From assembly GCF_027497175.1 (NCBI RefSeq), contig NZ_CP114901.1, forward strand, positions 3,844,001 to 3,908,000: 64,000 nt of DNA. The letters run 5' to 3'. Below are positions 1 through 7,795 of the stretch, piece after piece. Each line of letters starts with the position of its first letter. The stretch's first letter is position 1. Source of the stretch: Verrucosispora sp. WMMD573 (GTDB taxonomy: Bacteria; Actinomycetota; Actinomycetes; Mycobacteriales; Micromonosporaceae). The translations under genes and the position numbers were made by a program. The notes beneath the pieces are model-generated. The model worked only from the letters and a program-made list of their open reading frames with translations, was not told the DNA's origin and did not search any database.

Positions 1-540
1 GCCGGTGGGGTCATCGCCGGTGAGCAGCTGCGCGGTCGTCCCGCCGGCGGCCTTCACCTGGCGGCGGCGCCGCACGGTGGGCACCTCAAAGGGTTCACCG
101 TCGGTCTGGCTGATGTCGAAGGTGCTGGTGGGACGGAATCCGACGACCTGGATCGCGGGGCGCCCGTCCGGGTCGCGACGGACTGTGCGGCCGGCGGCCT
201 CCCACTCGCGGGCCTGCTCCTCGGTGGGGCGGCGGGTGACCGGCGCCCAGATGAGGAACCCGGTCTCGCCTGCGCGGACGTGCCGGTTGAGGGCCTGCCA
301 GCCTGAGGTGCCTTTCCTGTTGCCGTAGGGCAGGAAGTAGCGGGGCTCGACATTCCGTTCCGCGGCCTGGAGCGAGAGCAGGAACTGGTTGTGCAGGCTG
401 TAGCGGGCGCCGAAGACGGCCGCTTCCTCGATGAAGGTGACCCACTCGGTGGGGTCGGCGGCGAGGCGCGCCAGCCGGGCGTCGAACTCGGCTTGGGTCC
501 GTTCGAGGAACGCGTCGCGTTGCTCGGCTGTCATGGCCAT
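1..540 (-). CDS. ArdC-type antirestriction protein (N-terminal part, cut by window edge)
   Basis: The reading frame opens at ATG 540 and stays open to base 1, so the C-terminus lies outside the window. An AGGAGG six bases upstream fixes this ATG rather than the second one at 534. The 180 visible residues match the N-terminal single-stranded-DNA-binding domain of ArdC/DUF1738 proteins: helix-rich start, 'HNQFLL' near residue 46, 'GWQALNRHVRAGETG' near 77-91 and 'IWAP' next to it. Known members protect incoming conjugative DNA from restriction and are often fused to a metallopeptidase that would lie beyond the edge. Its place at the end of a run of element accessory genes fits early expression in a recipient. 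The family call is from remembered motifs. Confidence 0.8.
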   Translation of the reverse strand, partial: MAMTAEQRDAFLERTQAEFDARLARLAADPTEWVTFIEEAAVFGARYSLHNQFLLSLQAAERNVEPRYFLPYGNRKGTSGWQALNRHVRAGETGFLIWAPVTRRPTEEQAREWEAAGRTVRRDPDGRPAIQVVGFRPTSTFDISQTDGEPFEVPTVRRRRQVKAAGGTTAQLLTGDDPTG

Positions 541-662
541 GGTGGCCCTCCTGTCTCCGCCACGTGGCGGCGGACAGGCTGGGGCCGCAGCCCCAGCCGG
601 CCCGTAGGCACGAGGTGGGACTGCGGCCCCGGGTGTTACGGGAGCGCGGACGGAGGTGCGCG

Positions 663-2009
663 TCAGCTCCGGGTCGGTGCGGGAAGAGTCGCGGCCAGCG
701 CGGCGGTCTTGGGTGCGGTGCGGAACATCGAGACCGCGTTGGGGGTGATGTCCGCGACGCCGTCGGCGCGTTCGGTGGCGGTGAAGGGAAGCTTGGCGTG
801 TGGGCCGACCCGGAACGCGGGCAGCGTGTAGTGGGTCCGGGCAACGACGGTGCCGTCGGCGGCCGTGTACTGGTCGAAGGAGGCGAGGTCGAGTCCGTCG
901 ATGGGTGTCTCGCGGTTGCCGGTGCAGACGATGACGAGGTCGTAGGTGCGCCCGCCGATCAGTGCGGCGTCGGGTAGCGCGATGGGACGCACCCGGCGTT
1001 TGATCACGGTGAGTCGTTGGACGCCGCGGCGGTCCGCCCGTAGGTAGCGGCCGGTGGCCTGATAGCGGCCGCGGATGTCGGTCTGCCACTGCTCGCAGGT
1101 CGTCGGCAGGTCCTCGGCGTACCAGTCGATGCGGTCGACCTGGTCGAGGGCGGCGGCGGCCATGAACGGTTGCGGGGCGAGGCCCAGGCACGACTCGACG
1201 GCGCACTTGGCGGAGTCACCGCCGCCGACGACCGCGACGCGCCGCAGTCCACGCAGCGGCCACATGCCGGCCATCCGCTGCATGAACTGCCGGAAGGTGA
1301 GCACGGTGGTGCCGTTGGCGCCGTCGGGGATCGGGTCGCCCACGCCGCGGGCGTCGATGACCCGGCCCGCCAGAATCGGGCCCTTGCCGTCGATCTCGAT
1401 GCTGGCTGCGGTGCCGGCGGCGCTGACGGACGAGACGGTGGCGTTGGTCACCACGTCGGCGAACTGGGCCAGCGCCAGGCGGATCACGAACGCCATGTCC
1501 GTGTTCGGCTGATACTCGATCATGGACAGGTCTGCTGCCTGGATCGGTGCGCCCGGCAGGTAGTTCAGGCTCGCCCCCTGGTCGCCGGCGGGTCCCGCGC
1601 CTCCGGCGCGGTTGCGGGAGTTGAGCCAGAACGTCGGCCGTGCGGTCAGCGCGAACGTGCCACCGACGCGCTGGTGGCGTTCCAGCACCAGCGGCCTCGG
1701 ATAGCCGGCGAGGACGCGGACCGCGGCGTAGGTGGCGGCGTGGAATCCGCTGCCGATGATGACCTCACGGTCGGTGCTGCCGGCGCTGACGATGTCGTGG
1801 TGGCGCTGGTCGTCGGACCAGTAGGTGTCCAGGAACTGGTCGGCGAACTCGCGGCCGTAGGGGTCCAGGGCGATCCCGGTGAGCTGCGCCTGCGTCTGGC
1901 TGGGGAACTCGGACTGGCGTTGCATTATCGCCCGCATTCCCTCGCCGGCGGCCGGCCGTAGAGAGACGGCGGCGAGCAGGGCCTGGATCTGCGTGGATGG
2001 CTCGATCAT
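663..2009 (-). CDS. FAD/NAD(P)-binding flavoprotein
   Basis: A 448-residue protein with two Rossmann nucleotide-binding sites: 'IIGSGFHAA' near residue 70 (FAD) and 'VAVVGGGDSA' near residue 230 (NAD(P)H). A late 'DLVIVCTGN' strand resembles the final FAD-contact motif of the flavin monooxygenase/thioredoxin-reductase superfamily. It is probably a cytosolic flavin-dependent reductase or monooxygenase; the substrate cannot be read. The frame is open up to 2252, but the upstream part has low-complexity composition. ATG 2009, preceded by GGAG and GAAAGGA, starts a protein-like sequence. A 7-bp GC hairpin (2065-2083) lies about 55 bases upstream in the leader. It is unusual cargo among conjugation accessory genes. 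Confidence 0.75.
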   Translation of the reverse strand: MIEPSTQIQALLAAVSLRPAAGEGMRAIMQRQSEFPSQTQAQLTGIALDPYGREFADQFLDTYWSDDQRHHDIVSAGSTDREVIIGSGFHAATYAAVRVLAGYPRPLVLERHQRVGGTFALTARPTFWLNSRNRAGGAGPAGDQGASLNYLPGAPIQAADLSMIEYQPNTDMAFVIRLALAQFADVVTNATVSSVSAAGTAASIEIDGKGPILAGRVIDARGVGDPIPDGANGTTVLTFRQFMQRMAGMWPLRGLRRVAVVGGGDSAKCAVESCLGLAPQPFMAAAALDQVDRIDWYAEDLPTTCEQWQTDIRGRYQATGRYLRADRRGVQRLTVIKRRVRPIALPDAALIGGRTYDLVIVCTGNRETPIDGLDLASFDQYTAADGTVVARTHYTLPAFRVGPHAKLPFTATERADGVADITPNAVSMFRTAPKTAALAATLPAPTRS

Positions 2010-2289
2010 GGGGCTCCGTGTCCTTTCGTGCGGAGTCCAGGCATCGCGCCGGGCCGCGCGCCCACCCCGGGTGGCCCCCGGGGTTTGCGGCACACGGCCG
2101 GCACGATCCCCGGAAGGGGTCAAAGCGGGATGGGTTCCTGGGCTGGCGGTGACCAGCCCCTGGTGGGTCGCCACGTGGTCGGCGTGGACCGTCAGGCTGC
2201 CGGCGCCGCAGCACGGGGCGGATGCCCGCGGGTGGTGGCGGTGGCCGGGCACCTGCCGGTGGCAGCGGTGAGGCTGCCGTGGTGGGCGG

Positions 2290-2628
2290 TTATTGAGCGA
2301 TGACGACCTCGTCGTCGAGGACGGCGAACCAGGGGATGGCCGTTGCCCGGCGCAGCTGGGTCAGCCAGTCGTCGATGGCCTCGATCGGGCCGTCGGGATC
2401 GGGCAGCGGATACCGGTCGGTGAAGTCCGGGGCGTCCTCGACGAGGCTGCCCGTGTCGGCGAGGGTGCGGATGAAGAGCCGGATCGCTTCCCGCTTCACC
2501 GCCTCAACGCTGCTGCCGACGATCAGGATCGGCGCGTCGTCCCAGTCGATCAGCCCGTACACGTCCCCGCCGACAACCGCAGCGCCAGGCGCCCGACGGC
2601 GACAGCCGACCGGCCGGCGGGTCCTCAC
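2290..2628 (-). CDS. Hypothetical protein coupled to GGDEF-like gene
   Basis: A 112-residue ORF whose GTG start overlaps the TGA of the upstream GGDEF-like gene by four bases (GTGA), a translational-coupling arrangement that recurs in this window. The first 20 residues are Arg/Pro-rich and less protein-like. From residue 22 the sequence alternates hydrophobic strands and acidic helices ('YGLIDWDDAPILIVGSS', 'IEAIDDWLTQLRRA', 'AVLDDEVVIAQ'), as in a small alpha/beta protein. An internal GTG near residue 23 is an alternative start. I recognise no family. Its position suggests a partner of the GGDEF-like protein. Confidence 0.55.
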   Translation of the reverse strand: MRTRRPVGCRRRAPGAAVVGGDVYGLIDWDDAPILIVGSSVEAVKREAIRLFIRTLADTGSLVEDAPDFTDRYPLPDPDGPIEAIDDWLTQLRRATAIPWFAVLDDEVVIAQ

Positions 2629-3275
2629 CGGACCGGCCCGCCGTCGATGGCACCGGGCATGGTGGCGGGGTGGAACACCGTCGTGTGCCCGCGACCGGTC
2701 TGTTTAGCCGCGCGCAGGGCGCGGTCGACGTGCACGAGCGCCAGCCGCCGCGCGACCTCCTGGTGCGGCGTGACGGACGCGACGCCGGCGCAGGCGGTGA
2801 CGGTGACCGCGACGGGCGGCCCGGTGAGATGGATGCCGGTCGGTTCGGCGACGGCAGCGACCAGCCGCGCGGCAAGACCAGCGGCGTCGGCGCGATCGTC
2901 GATGACTGCCACGAACTCGTCGCGGCGCAGACGGAACACCTGTCCGCCGGCGGCCTGCGCGGCGTGGCGGAGGCGACCGGCGGTCAGGACGAGCAGCTGG
3001 TCGAACGCGCGGTCGCCGAAGCGGGCCACGAACGTCCGGGTGCCGTCCAGGTTGACCAGGATCACCGCGACGGGTCGTCCGGCGACGGCCAGAGCGGCGT
3101 GCAAACCCGCCCGGTTGGCGAGGCCGGTCAGGTCGTCGTGGTGAGCGGTGTGCAGGGCAGCGGCGACGGCCGCCCGGTAACGGGCCGCGGCGCGCAGCCG
3201 GGTCAGGTGGTAGGTGATCGATGCGGTGATCACGATCGCCGCCAAAAGGACGGTGATCTGCGCCAGGGTGGACAC
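2625..3275 (-). CDS. Membrane-anchored degenerate GGDEF-domain protein
   Basis: About 216 residues from GTG 3275, with GGAGG ten bases upstream. One N-terminal transmembrane helix ('ITVLLAAIVITASITYHL') is followed by a GGDEF-type domain. 'HDDLTGLANRAGL' is the usual opening motif and 'ILVNLDG' takes the place of the 'D(I/L)DxFK' metal-site region. The signature loop reads Arg-Arg-Asp-Glu-Phe instead of Gly-Gly-Asp-Glu-Phe near residue 116. Loss of both glycines in the active-site loop normally abolishes diguanylate cyclase activity, so this is more likely a GTP or c-di-GMP sensor or a structural protein. The tail is shortened compared with active cyclases. A second, intact GGDEF gene lies at 6533-7654. 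Confidence 0.75.
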   Translation of the reverse strand: MSTLAQITVLLAAIVITASITYHLTRLRAAARYRAAVAAALHTAHHDDLTGLANRAGLHAALAVAGRPVAVILVNLDGTRTFVARFGDRAFDQLLVLTAGRLRHAAQAAGGQVFRLRRDEFVAVIDDRADAAGLAARLVAAVAEPTGIHLTGPPVAVTVTACAGVASVTPHQEVARRLALVHVDRALRAAKQTGRGHTTVFHPATMPGAIDGGPVR

Positions 3276-3419
3276 GGTGCCCACACCTCCAATCCCCAGG
3301 GTTGGGGAGGTATCGAGGGCAGCCGGCGGTTGCCACCGGCTGCCCTCACCTCGAACGGTGTGCGAGCGCCTGCTCGCAGGGATGCCGGCGGCGCCCAGGT
3401 CGGGCACCGCAGCGACGAA

Positions 3420-4427
3420 CTACTCGGCGGTGCCGGTGGTGGCGGCCCGCCACTGCTGCGGCGACACACCGGCCTGCAGCGCGTGGCCGAGCAGGTGCGC
3501 CAGGTGGTAGTCCGGGTCGGCGTACAGGGCACAGTGCACGGCGATGTTCGCCATGGCGCCGTCACCGGCCAGGTAGGCCGTGATGGCGAGCAGGCAGGCC
3601 GGTGCGGCGCTGGTAGCGGGCATCGCCCGTCGGGTCACATCGATCCACAGCCGCCGCTGCACGTCGCTGCCGTCGCAGCTGACCCACGCGTGATCGCGGA
3701 CCTCGGGGACCATGAGGACGGCGGTCAGCCACCCCACCTCGTCGTCGGACAGGGTCTCGCCGCGGGCAACGGACTCGTACGCCCGCTGCACCGCCGCGAT
3801 CCCGGCGCGCACCACATGCTCCGGTGCCACCGGCTGCCCGCCGCTGGCGGTCGAGACGGCGCCCTCGGCCAACATGACGGCCATCCGAGACAGCGCGGTG
3901 TATGTCGCAGTGCGCATCCGGACGCGCTCCGGCCCCGATACCGGCGTGATGAGGCGTTCCAGCGCGCCCCGGTCGGGCAGGGGCGCGAGACCGCGGTAGA
4001 CCGCTTCCGCCGCAATCCTGCTCGCGGCCGGGTCGTAGGCCACACCGTCGGCGCAGCCGCTGTCACCGCACAGGCACCAGTAACGGCCGTCGCCGACCCG
4101 CAAGGCTTCGAGGACGTCGACGCCGGCGGTGGTCAGCGCGGTGGTGAGCAGCGTGGCGGCGGGTGCGACCCGGGCGGCCGGTCCGTAGCCGACGAGGAAC
4201 GCCGCCGACCCGTGCCGGGCGATCATCGCGGCGTTCTGCGCCGCCGGCACCGCCAGGCCCGCAAGGTCGGACAGGCGAGGGAGGTCGAGGCGGGCGGCGA
4301 AGCGGACCTGCCTGCCGTCCAGGACCACCACGACCAGGCTGTCGGTCGGGGTGAAACCGACGAGGTAGGGCACTGCGGCGACACGATCGTCGCGGGTGGT
4401 GAGAGTCAGCTTGTCAGGTGTGACCAC
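3420..4427 (-). CDS. DUF4192 family protein
   Basis: A 335-residue protein from GTG 4427 with AAGGAG eight bases upstream. The N-terminus carries the DUF4192 signature: 'VAAVPYLVGFTPTDSLVVV' at residues 17-35, then 'RQVRFAARLDLP'. The following alpha/beta region includes a cysteine-bearing segment, 'YWCLCGDSGC', near 117-126. DUF4192 proteins are widespread in Actinobacteria and common on plasmids and integrative elements, but their biochemical role is unknown. It stands alone between the GGDEF-like pair and the DUF3846-like gene and has its own ribosome-binding site. The family call is confident; function is not inferable from sequence. Confidence 0.85.
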   Translation of the reverse strand: MVTPDKLTLTTRDDRVAAVPYLVGFTPTDSLVVVVLDGRQVRFAARLDLPRLSDLAGLAVPAAQNAAMIARHGSAAFLVGYGPAARVAPAATLLTTALTTAGVDVLEALRVGDGRYWCLCGDSGCADGVAYDPAASRIAAEAVYRGLAPLPDRGALERLITPVSGPERVRMRTATYTALSRMAVMLAEGAVSTASGGQPVAPEHVVRAGIAAVQRAYESVARGETLSDDEVGWLTAVLMVPEVRDHAWVSCDGSDVQRRLWIDVTRRAMPATSAAPACLLAITAYLAGDGAMANIAVHCALYADPDYHLAHLLGHALQAGVSPQQWRAATTGTAE

Positions 4428-4477
4428 GGTGGGTTCTCCTTCCCGAGGCCGTCGACGGTGTGCCGCCGACGGGCAGG

Positions 4478-4831
4478 TCAGCGACAGCAGGTGAGCGCGG
4501 TGAGCACCGCGTCGGTCTGGGTGGTGGTGAGACTGACGGCCGTGGCGCCTCGGCGACCGGTGACGACGACAGGTCCGACCAGCGGCAGGTCACCACCGCC
4601 CAGGCGCGCCACGAGCAGGCGGGCGACAGGGTTCGGGCGCAGGGCTTTCGGGTAGCCGTCCTCGTCGCCCCACGCGTAGAGGTCCGGGACACCGATCGGG
4701 ATCGGCGTCAGCCACCCGCCGACCGTGCGGCGCAGCAGCGATGCGACGTTGCTGTGGCGCAGTCGGGTGTGGTGTTCGTGGCTCGTGCCGTCCTCGGCGA
4801 CCACGATGTATCGGAAGATTTCGCAAGCCAT
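4478..4831 (-). CDS. DUF3846-like small protein
   Basis: A 117-residue protein from ATG 4831, chosen over the longer frame to 4876 because AGGAG sits five bases upstream. The centre ('GWLTPIPIG', 'DLYAWGDEDGYPKALRPNPVA', then 'PLVGPVVVTGR') matches the DUF3846 pattern: an acidic-Gly turn, a conserved Asn, then a 'GxVVVxG' strand. DUF3846 proteins occur on phages, plasmids and conjugative elements with no established role. It sits between DUF4192 and an unrecognised gene, all on the same strand with separate ribosome-binding sites. The family assignment is from memory of the motif pattern. Confidence 0.6.
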   Translation of the reverse strand: MACEIFRYIVVAEDGTSHEHHTRLRHSNVASLLRRTVGGWLTPIPIGVPDLYAWGDEDGYPKALRPNPVARLLVARLGGGDLPLVGPVVVTGRRGATAVSLTTTQTDAVLTALTCCR

Positions 4832-5030
4832 GGAGACTCCTGTCAGGGCAGTCGCCGGGCATGGCCGTCTGGCCATGCCCGGCGCGCAAAGGGGTGGCCG
4901 GGCATCGGCCAGGACAAGTCGTGTGCAGATACGGCCGCCGCTGGCGGCGCGGGCCCGTGCGCGCGGACGTTGGAACCAGGAGGTTGTCCGGGGTGGTCAC
5001 TGCGCGTAGGGGGCCGCCGCGATGCGGGCC

Positions 5031-5696
5031 TCAGTCGCCGATATCCTCCACGTCGGCCGTGACGTCGATCGTCACAGTGTCGTCCTCGACGTTGTCGACC
5101 CGATCGGTGTCGATCCGCAGGTAGCTGCGGACGTCGGACTCCGTGTCCTCGGTGTCGCGGTCCACCTCGGGAATCACGTCGAAGCTGCCGCTGATGGTGA
5201 ACCGGACCCGGTGGCGCGGCTGGTAGGGACTCAAGTCGAACCGGGACAGGAGGCTGTCGAGGCCGTCGCGGGTGATGTCCGCCTCGCGGTACTGGTCGAT
5301 GGCGTAAGACCGGATCTCGGCAAGCTGGCTCGCCTCGCGTCGCCGATCCTCGTCGCGTTGCTCGACCAGGCTGCGGGCGCGTTCGACGGCACTGTCCTGT
5401 TCCGCCACCGCCCACGCCACGGCCTGCCGGGTCAACGCCAACGCGGTGGCCGGCTCCGTGACCGGTACCGCGGAGATGTCCGCGCGCAGGCTACGGACCT
5501 GCCCGTCGACCAGGACACGGACCATGCTCGTCCCCGGGGCCGGGGACAGCACCACGGCGTCGTAGCTGGCGCCGGCGTCCAGGATGGTGACCGCCTGACC
5601 GGGAGAGCCGGCGAAGGCGGCCAGCGGACGCGGCGACGGCTGCGTGGCGACGACGGTCGGGGAATCGGGGCGTTCGGAGGTCAGGGCGTCGGTCAT
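5031..5696 (-). CDS. Hypothetical protein with coiled-coil centre
   Basis: A 221-residue protein from ATG 5696, with AAAGGA six bases upstream deciding against the longer open frame. Residues 1-90 form short strands around 'ILDAGASYDAVVLSP' and 'VRVLVDGQVRSL'. Residues about 95-150 are highly charged and helical ('AVAEQDSAVERARSLVEQRDEDRRREASQL'), a likely coiled coil. The C-terminus is strongly acidic ('EVDRDTEDTESDV', 'VEDDTVTID', 'DVEDIGD'). An acidic tail plus coiled coil suggests an oligomeric protein or DNA mimic, but no family is recognised. It lies among element maintenance genes. Confidence 0.65.
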   Translation of the reverse strand: MTDALTSERPDSPTVVATQPSPRPLAAFAGSPGQAVTILDAGASYDAVVLSPAPGTSMVRVLVDGQVRSLRADISAVPVTEPATALALTRQAVAWAVAEQDSAVERARSLVEQRDEDRRREASQLAEIRSYAIDQYREADITRDGLDSLLSRFDLSPYQPRHRVRFTISGSFDVIPEVDRDTEDTESDVRSYLRIDTDRVDNVEDDTVTIDVTADVEDIGD

Positions 5697-5967
5697 GACG
5701 ATTCCTTTTCTGATAAGCCCGGCGGGCACCGGGACGTGGAATGGGGTTCGCGCCCAACGGCGCGCAGAGGGGAGTCGTGAACCGACCAGGCGATCACGCC
5801 CGGCGCGGCGTGTGGACTGCGGCGACGTTCGGCCCGGGGGCTCGGGCACTGCCGGTGACGCCGGCCACAGGTACCGGGGCGGTCAGCGGCGTCGCCGCAT
5901 TCGCCCGTGCTGGTGTGGTCGTCGTCGGCCAAATCTCAGGTGCCTCGCCAGCGGCTGTCGGCCCGGG

Positions 5968-6399
5968 TCAGTCAGGTGGGTCAGCGAGGACGTCGATCAG
6001 GGGTTCGCCGGCCAGGGCGGGATCATCAAGCCAGCCGCTGCGCGTGAACGCATGCGCCGCGGTGCTGACCTGGAACGTCCCGCTGCTGGTGTCGCGGTCC
6101 AACCAGCGCAGCCGGACCAACCGGTGCAGGGCCGACTTCACCGACCCGGCCGACATGCTGTTCACGCCGACCAGGTCGTCCGGCTCGCAGCCCGAGTAGG
6201 TGCCGCCCGTCGCGGTCACGCAGTCCGCGTGATGGTGCACGGCCACGCACACCAGCCGCTGGACCGGCGTCAGGTCATCCGGGTGCAGGCCACGGCCGGC
6301 CCGACCGCCGGCCAGCAGCCACCAGCCGTAGGCGGTGTAGGTGCACATCCTGCTGCTGGCAGCGGCCAACGCGCTCAGCCGCTGCGAGCGGCCGGTCAC
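5968..6399 (-). CDS. Winged-helix-like DNA-binding protein
   Basis: A 143-residue protein whose GTG start overlaps the TGA of the 46-aa ORF (GTGA). The middle reads as a helical DNA-binding unit: 'LTPVQRLVCVAVHHHADC' (helix 1), 'GCEPDDLVGVNSMSAGSVKSALHRLVRLRWLDRD' (helix-turn-helix with recognition helix), and 'SGTFQVS' (wing). This resembles the GntR/MarR-type or plasmid replication-initiator winged-helix fold with an 'AxxxLVxLGWL'-like wing entry. It is the last gene of a coupled operon with an intact GGDEF protein, so a c-di-GMP-linked transcription or replication regulator is plausible but unproven. Confidence 0.6.
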   Translation of the reverse strand: MTGRSQRLSALAAASSRMCTYTAYGWWLLAGGRAGRGLHPDDLTPVQRLVCVAVHHHADCVTATGGTYSGCEPDDLVGVNSMSAGSVKSALHRLVRLRWLDRDTSSGTFQVSTAAHAFTRSGWLDDPALAGEPLIDVLADPPD

Positions 6400-6536
6400 C
6401 GGTCGTCCCGTCCGGACGCTGCGAGGACGACGCCGACCTCACCAGGCAGTCGGACGACGTCGTCCTGCCGCAGGTCGACCGCCCCGCGCAGTCCGACGAC
6501 CACCAGGGCAGGCGGTAGCGGTCGTAGCCGGGTCAC
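6396..6536 (-). CDS. 46-aa ORF coupled on both sides
   Basis: This short ORF is supported by position: its GTG (6536) overlaps the TGA of the GGDEF gene, and its own TGA (6396-6398) overlaps the GTG of the winged-helix gene, each as GTGA. The 46-residue product has an Arg/Pro start, a hydrophobic strand 'ALVVVGL', an acidic-basic turn 'DLRQDDVVRLP' and a second strand 'VGVVLAAS'. It resembles a small beta-hairpin protein. No family is recognised. Two stop/start couplings in one reading chain make it likely that ribosomes pass through it. Confidence 0.55.
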   Translation of the reverse strand: MTRLRPLPPALVVVGLRGAVDLRQDDVVRLPGEVGVVLAASGRDDR

Positions 6537-7654
6537 GACTCGCCTCCCGGCATGTCGAGGGCTGCGGCGATCGCGTCGGCGAGTGTCGCGTACCTGGCCA
6601 TCTCCGACTGCCCCACCACCCGGATCCGATCGACCTCCTCCGCCGTGGGCGCGACATCGATCGTCTGGTCCGCTGCGTCTGCCGCACCGCTGCCCGTCGG
6701 TGTAGGTCCGGCGATGGCTGCCCACCTCTCGTAGGCGGTTCGAAGGGCGTTGACGATCGCTGCCGCGTCCGCGCCCGAGCACAAGATTCGGACCGGCGGA
6801 ACCGGCCTGTCGGTGACAACGATGTCGCGGCGGGGCTTGAGGTCACGGCGACGGACGTGCGCCCGGGTGCCGTCGGCCCGCGGTATCCCGTCGCGGTCCG
6901 GCTCGTACACCAGGGACTGGTTGCCGGCCCGCTTCGCGGTGTACATGGCAGCGTCGGCCTGGGCGAGGGCGTAGCGGGGACTGCCGCCGTCGCTTGCGGC
7001 CACGCCGACACTGGCCCGCGGCGCCGGCTCGTCAGCGTCCGGTGCAGTGAAGGCGGCACGGATCGCGTCAGCCAGCACGGCCGGGTCGGTGTGCGGGGCC
7101 ACGACCACGAACTCGTCGCCGCCGGCACGAGCCACGACGGCGTCGGCCCGCACAGCGGTGGCCGCGGTGGTGAGCCGATCCGCGATCGCGGTGAGGTACC
7201 GGTCACCCGCCGCATGCCCACCGCCGTCGTTGACCTGGTGCAAACCGTCGGCGTCGGCCACCGCGACCGCCACAGGGGCGCGGTGTTCGGCGGCGGTAGC
7301 GAGGGCCCTCTCGACGACCGCCCGGGTGGGCAGGCCGGTGAGCGGATCGGTCAACGCCGCGGCGAGTTCCCGCCGCAGACTGTTCTCCCGGTCGGCGGCC
7401 GCAGCGAGACTGGCCCACAACCGCTCGTACTCGCTGCCCCACCTGTGCTGGTGGTGGCGGGCAAGCCGGACCAGCGCCACGGCGCCCGGCAGCGCCACCA
7501 CCCCGGTGATGACGGCGGCTACCGCCGCGGCGGTGAACCGGCCGGTGGCGGCGAACGCGCCGGCCGGCCCGGCGGTGATGATGCTGGAGATGACGATGAG
7601 TGTGCCCGCCCTGGTCAGGCGGGGTTGGCGGTCTGGTCGCTGAGGAGGCAGCAT
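6533..7654 (-). CDS. Membrane GGDEF protein (probable diguanylate cyclase)
   Basis: 373 residues from ATG 7654 with AAGGAG seven bases upstream. Two N-terminal transmembrane helices (about 15-35 and 40-62) are followed by a helical linker and a GGDEF domain: 'DPLTGLPTRAVVERAL' near 104, 'VADADGLHQVNDGGGHAAGD' around 135-155, intact 'AGGDEFVVV' near 176-184, and the closing 'ALAQADAAMYTAKRAG'. All residues needed for GTP and metal binding that I can place are present, so it probably makes c-di-GMP. The Asn-containing substitution in the usual 'DxFKxxND' region is within normal variation. About 130 residues follow the domain and may couple output to the two downstream genes with which it is translationally linked. 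Confidence 0.85.
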   Translation of the reverse strand: MLPPQRPDRQPRLTRAGTLIVISSIITAGPAGAFAATGRFTAAAVAAVITGVVALPGAVALVRLARHHQHRWGSEYERLWASLAAAADRENSLRRELAAALTDPLTGLPTRAVVERALATAAEHRAPVAVAVADADGLHQVNDGGGHAAGDRYLTAIADRLTTAATAVRADAVVARAGGDEFVVVAPHTDPAVLADAIRAAFTAPDADEPAPRASVGVAASDGGSPRYALAQADAAMYTAKRAGNQSLVYEPDRDGIPRADGTRAHVRRRDLKPRRDIVVTDRPVPPVRILCSGADAAAIVNALRTAYERWAAIAGPTPTGSGAADAADQTIDVAPTAEEVDRIRVVGQSEMARYATLADAIAAALDMPGGES

Positions 7655-7795
7655 TCAAGGGCTCCTTATGGCTGAGGAGCACCGGGGCGGACCGGCTCGG
7701 CGAAGGCAGGGCCCGCCCCGGGCCCACATGAAGCCGGCCCACCGATCAGGCGGGCTGGCCAGAGGTTGTCCGACGGCGAATCGGCCCGTGCACGG

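Noticed and set aside
2670..4655. Long plus-strand open frames opposite the GGDEF-like and DUF4192 genes
   Set aside because: Translations are Gly/Arg/His/Val-rich without domains; they are antisense shadows of genes with clear motifs and ribosome-binding sites.
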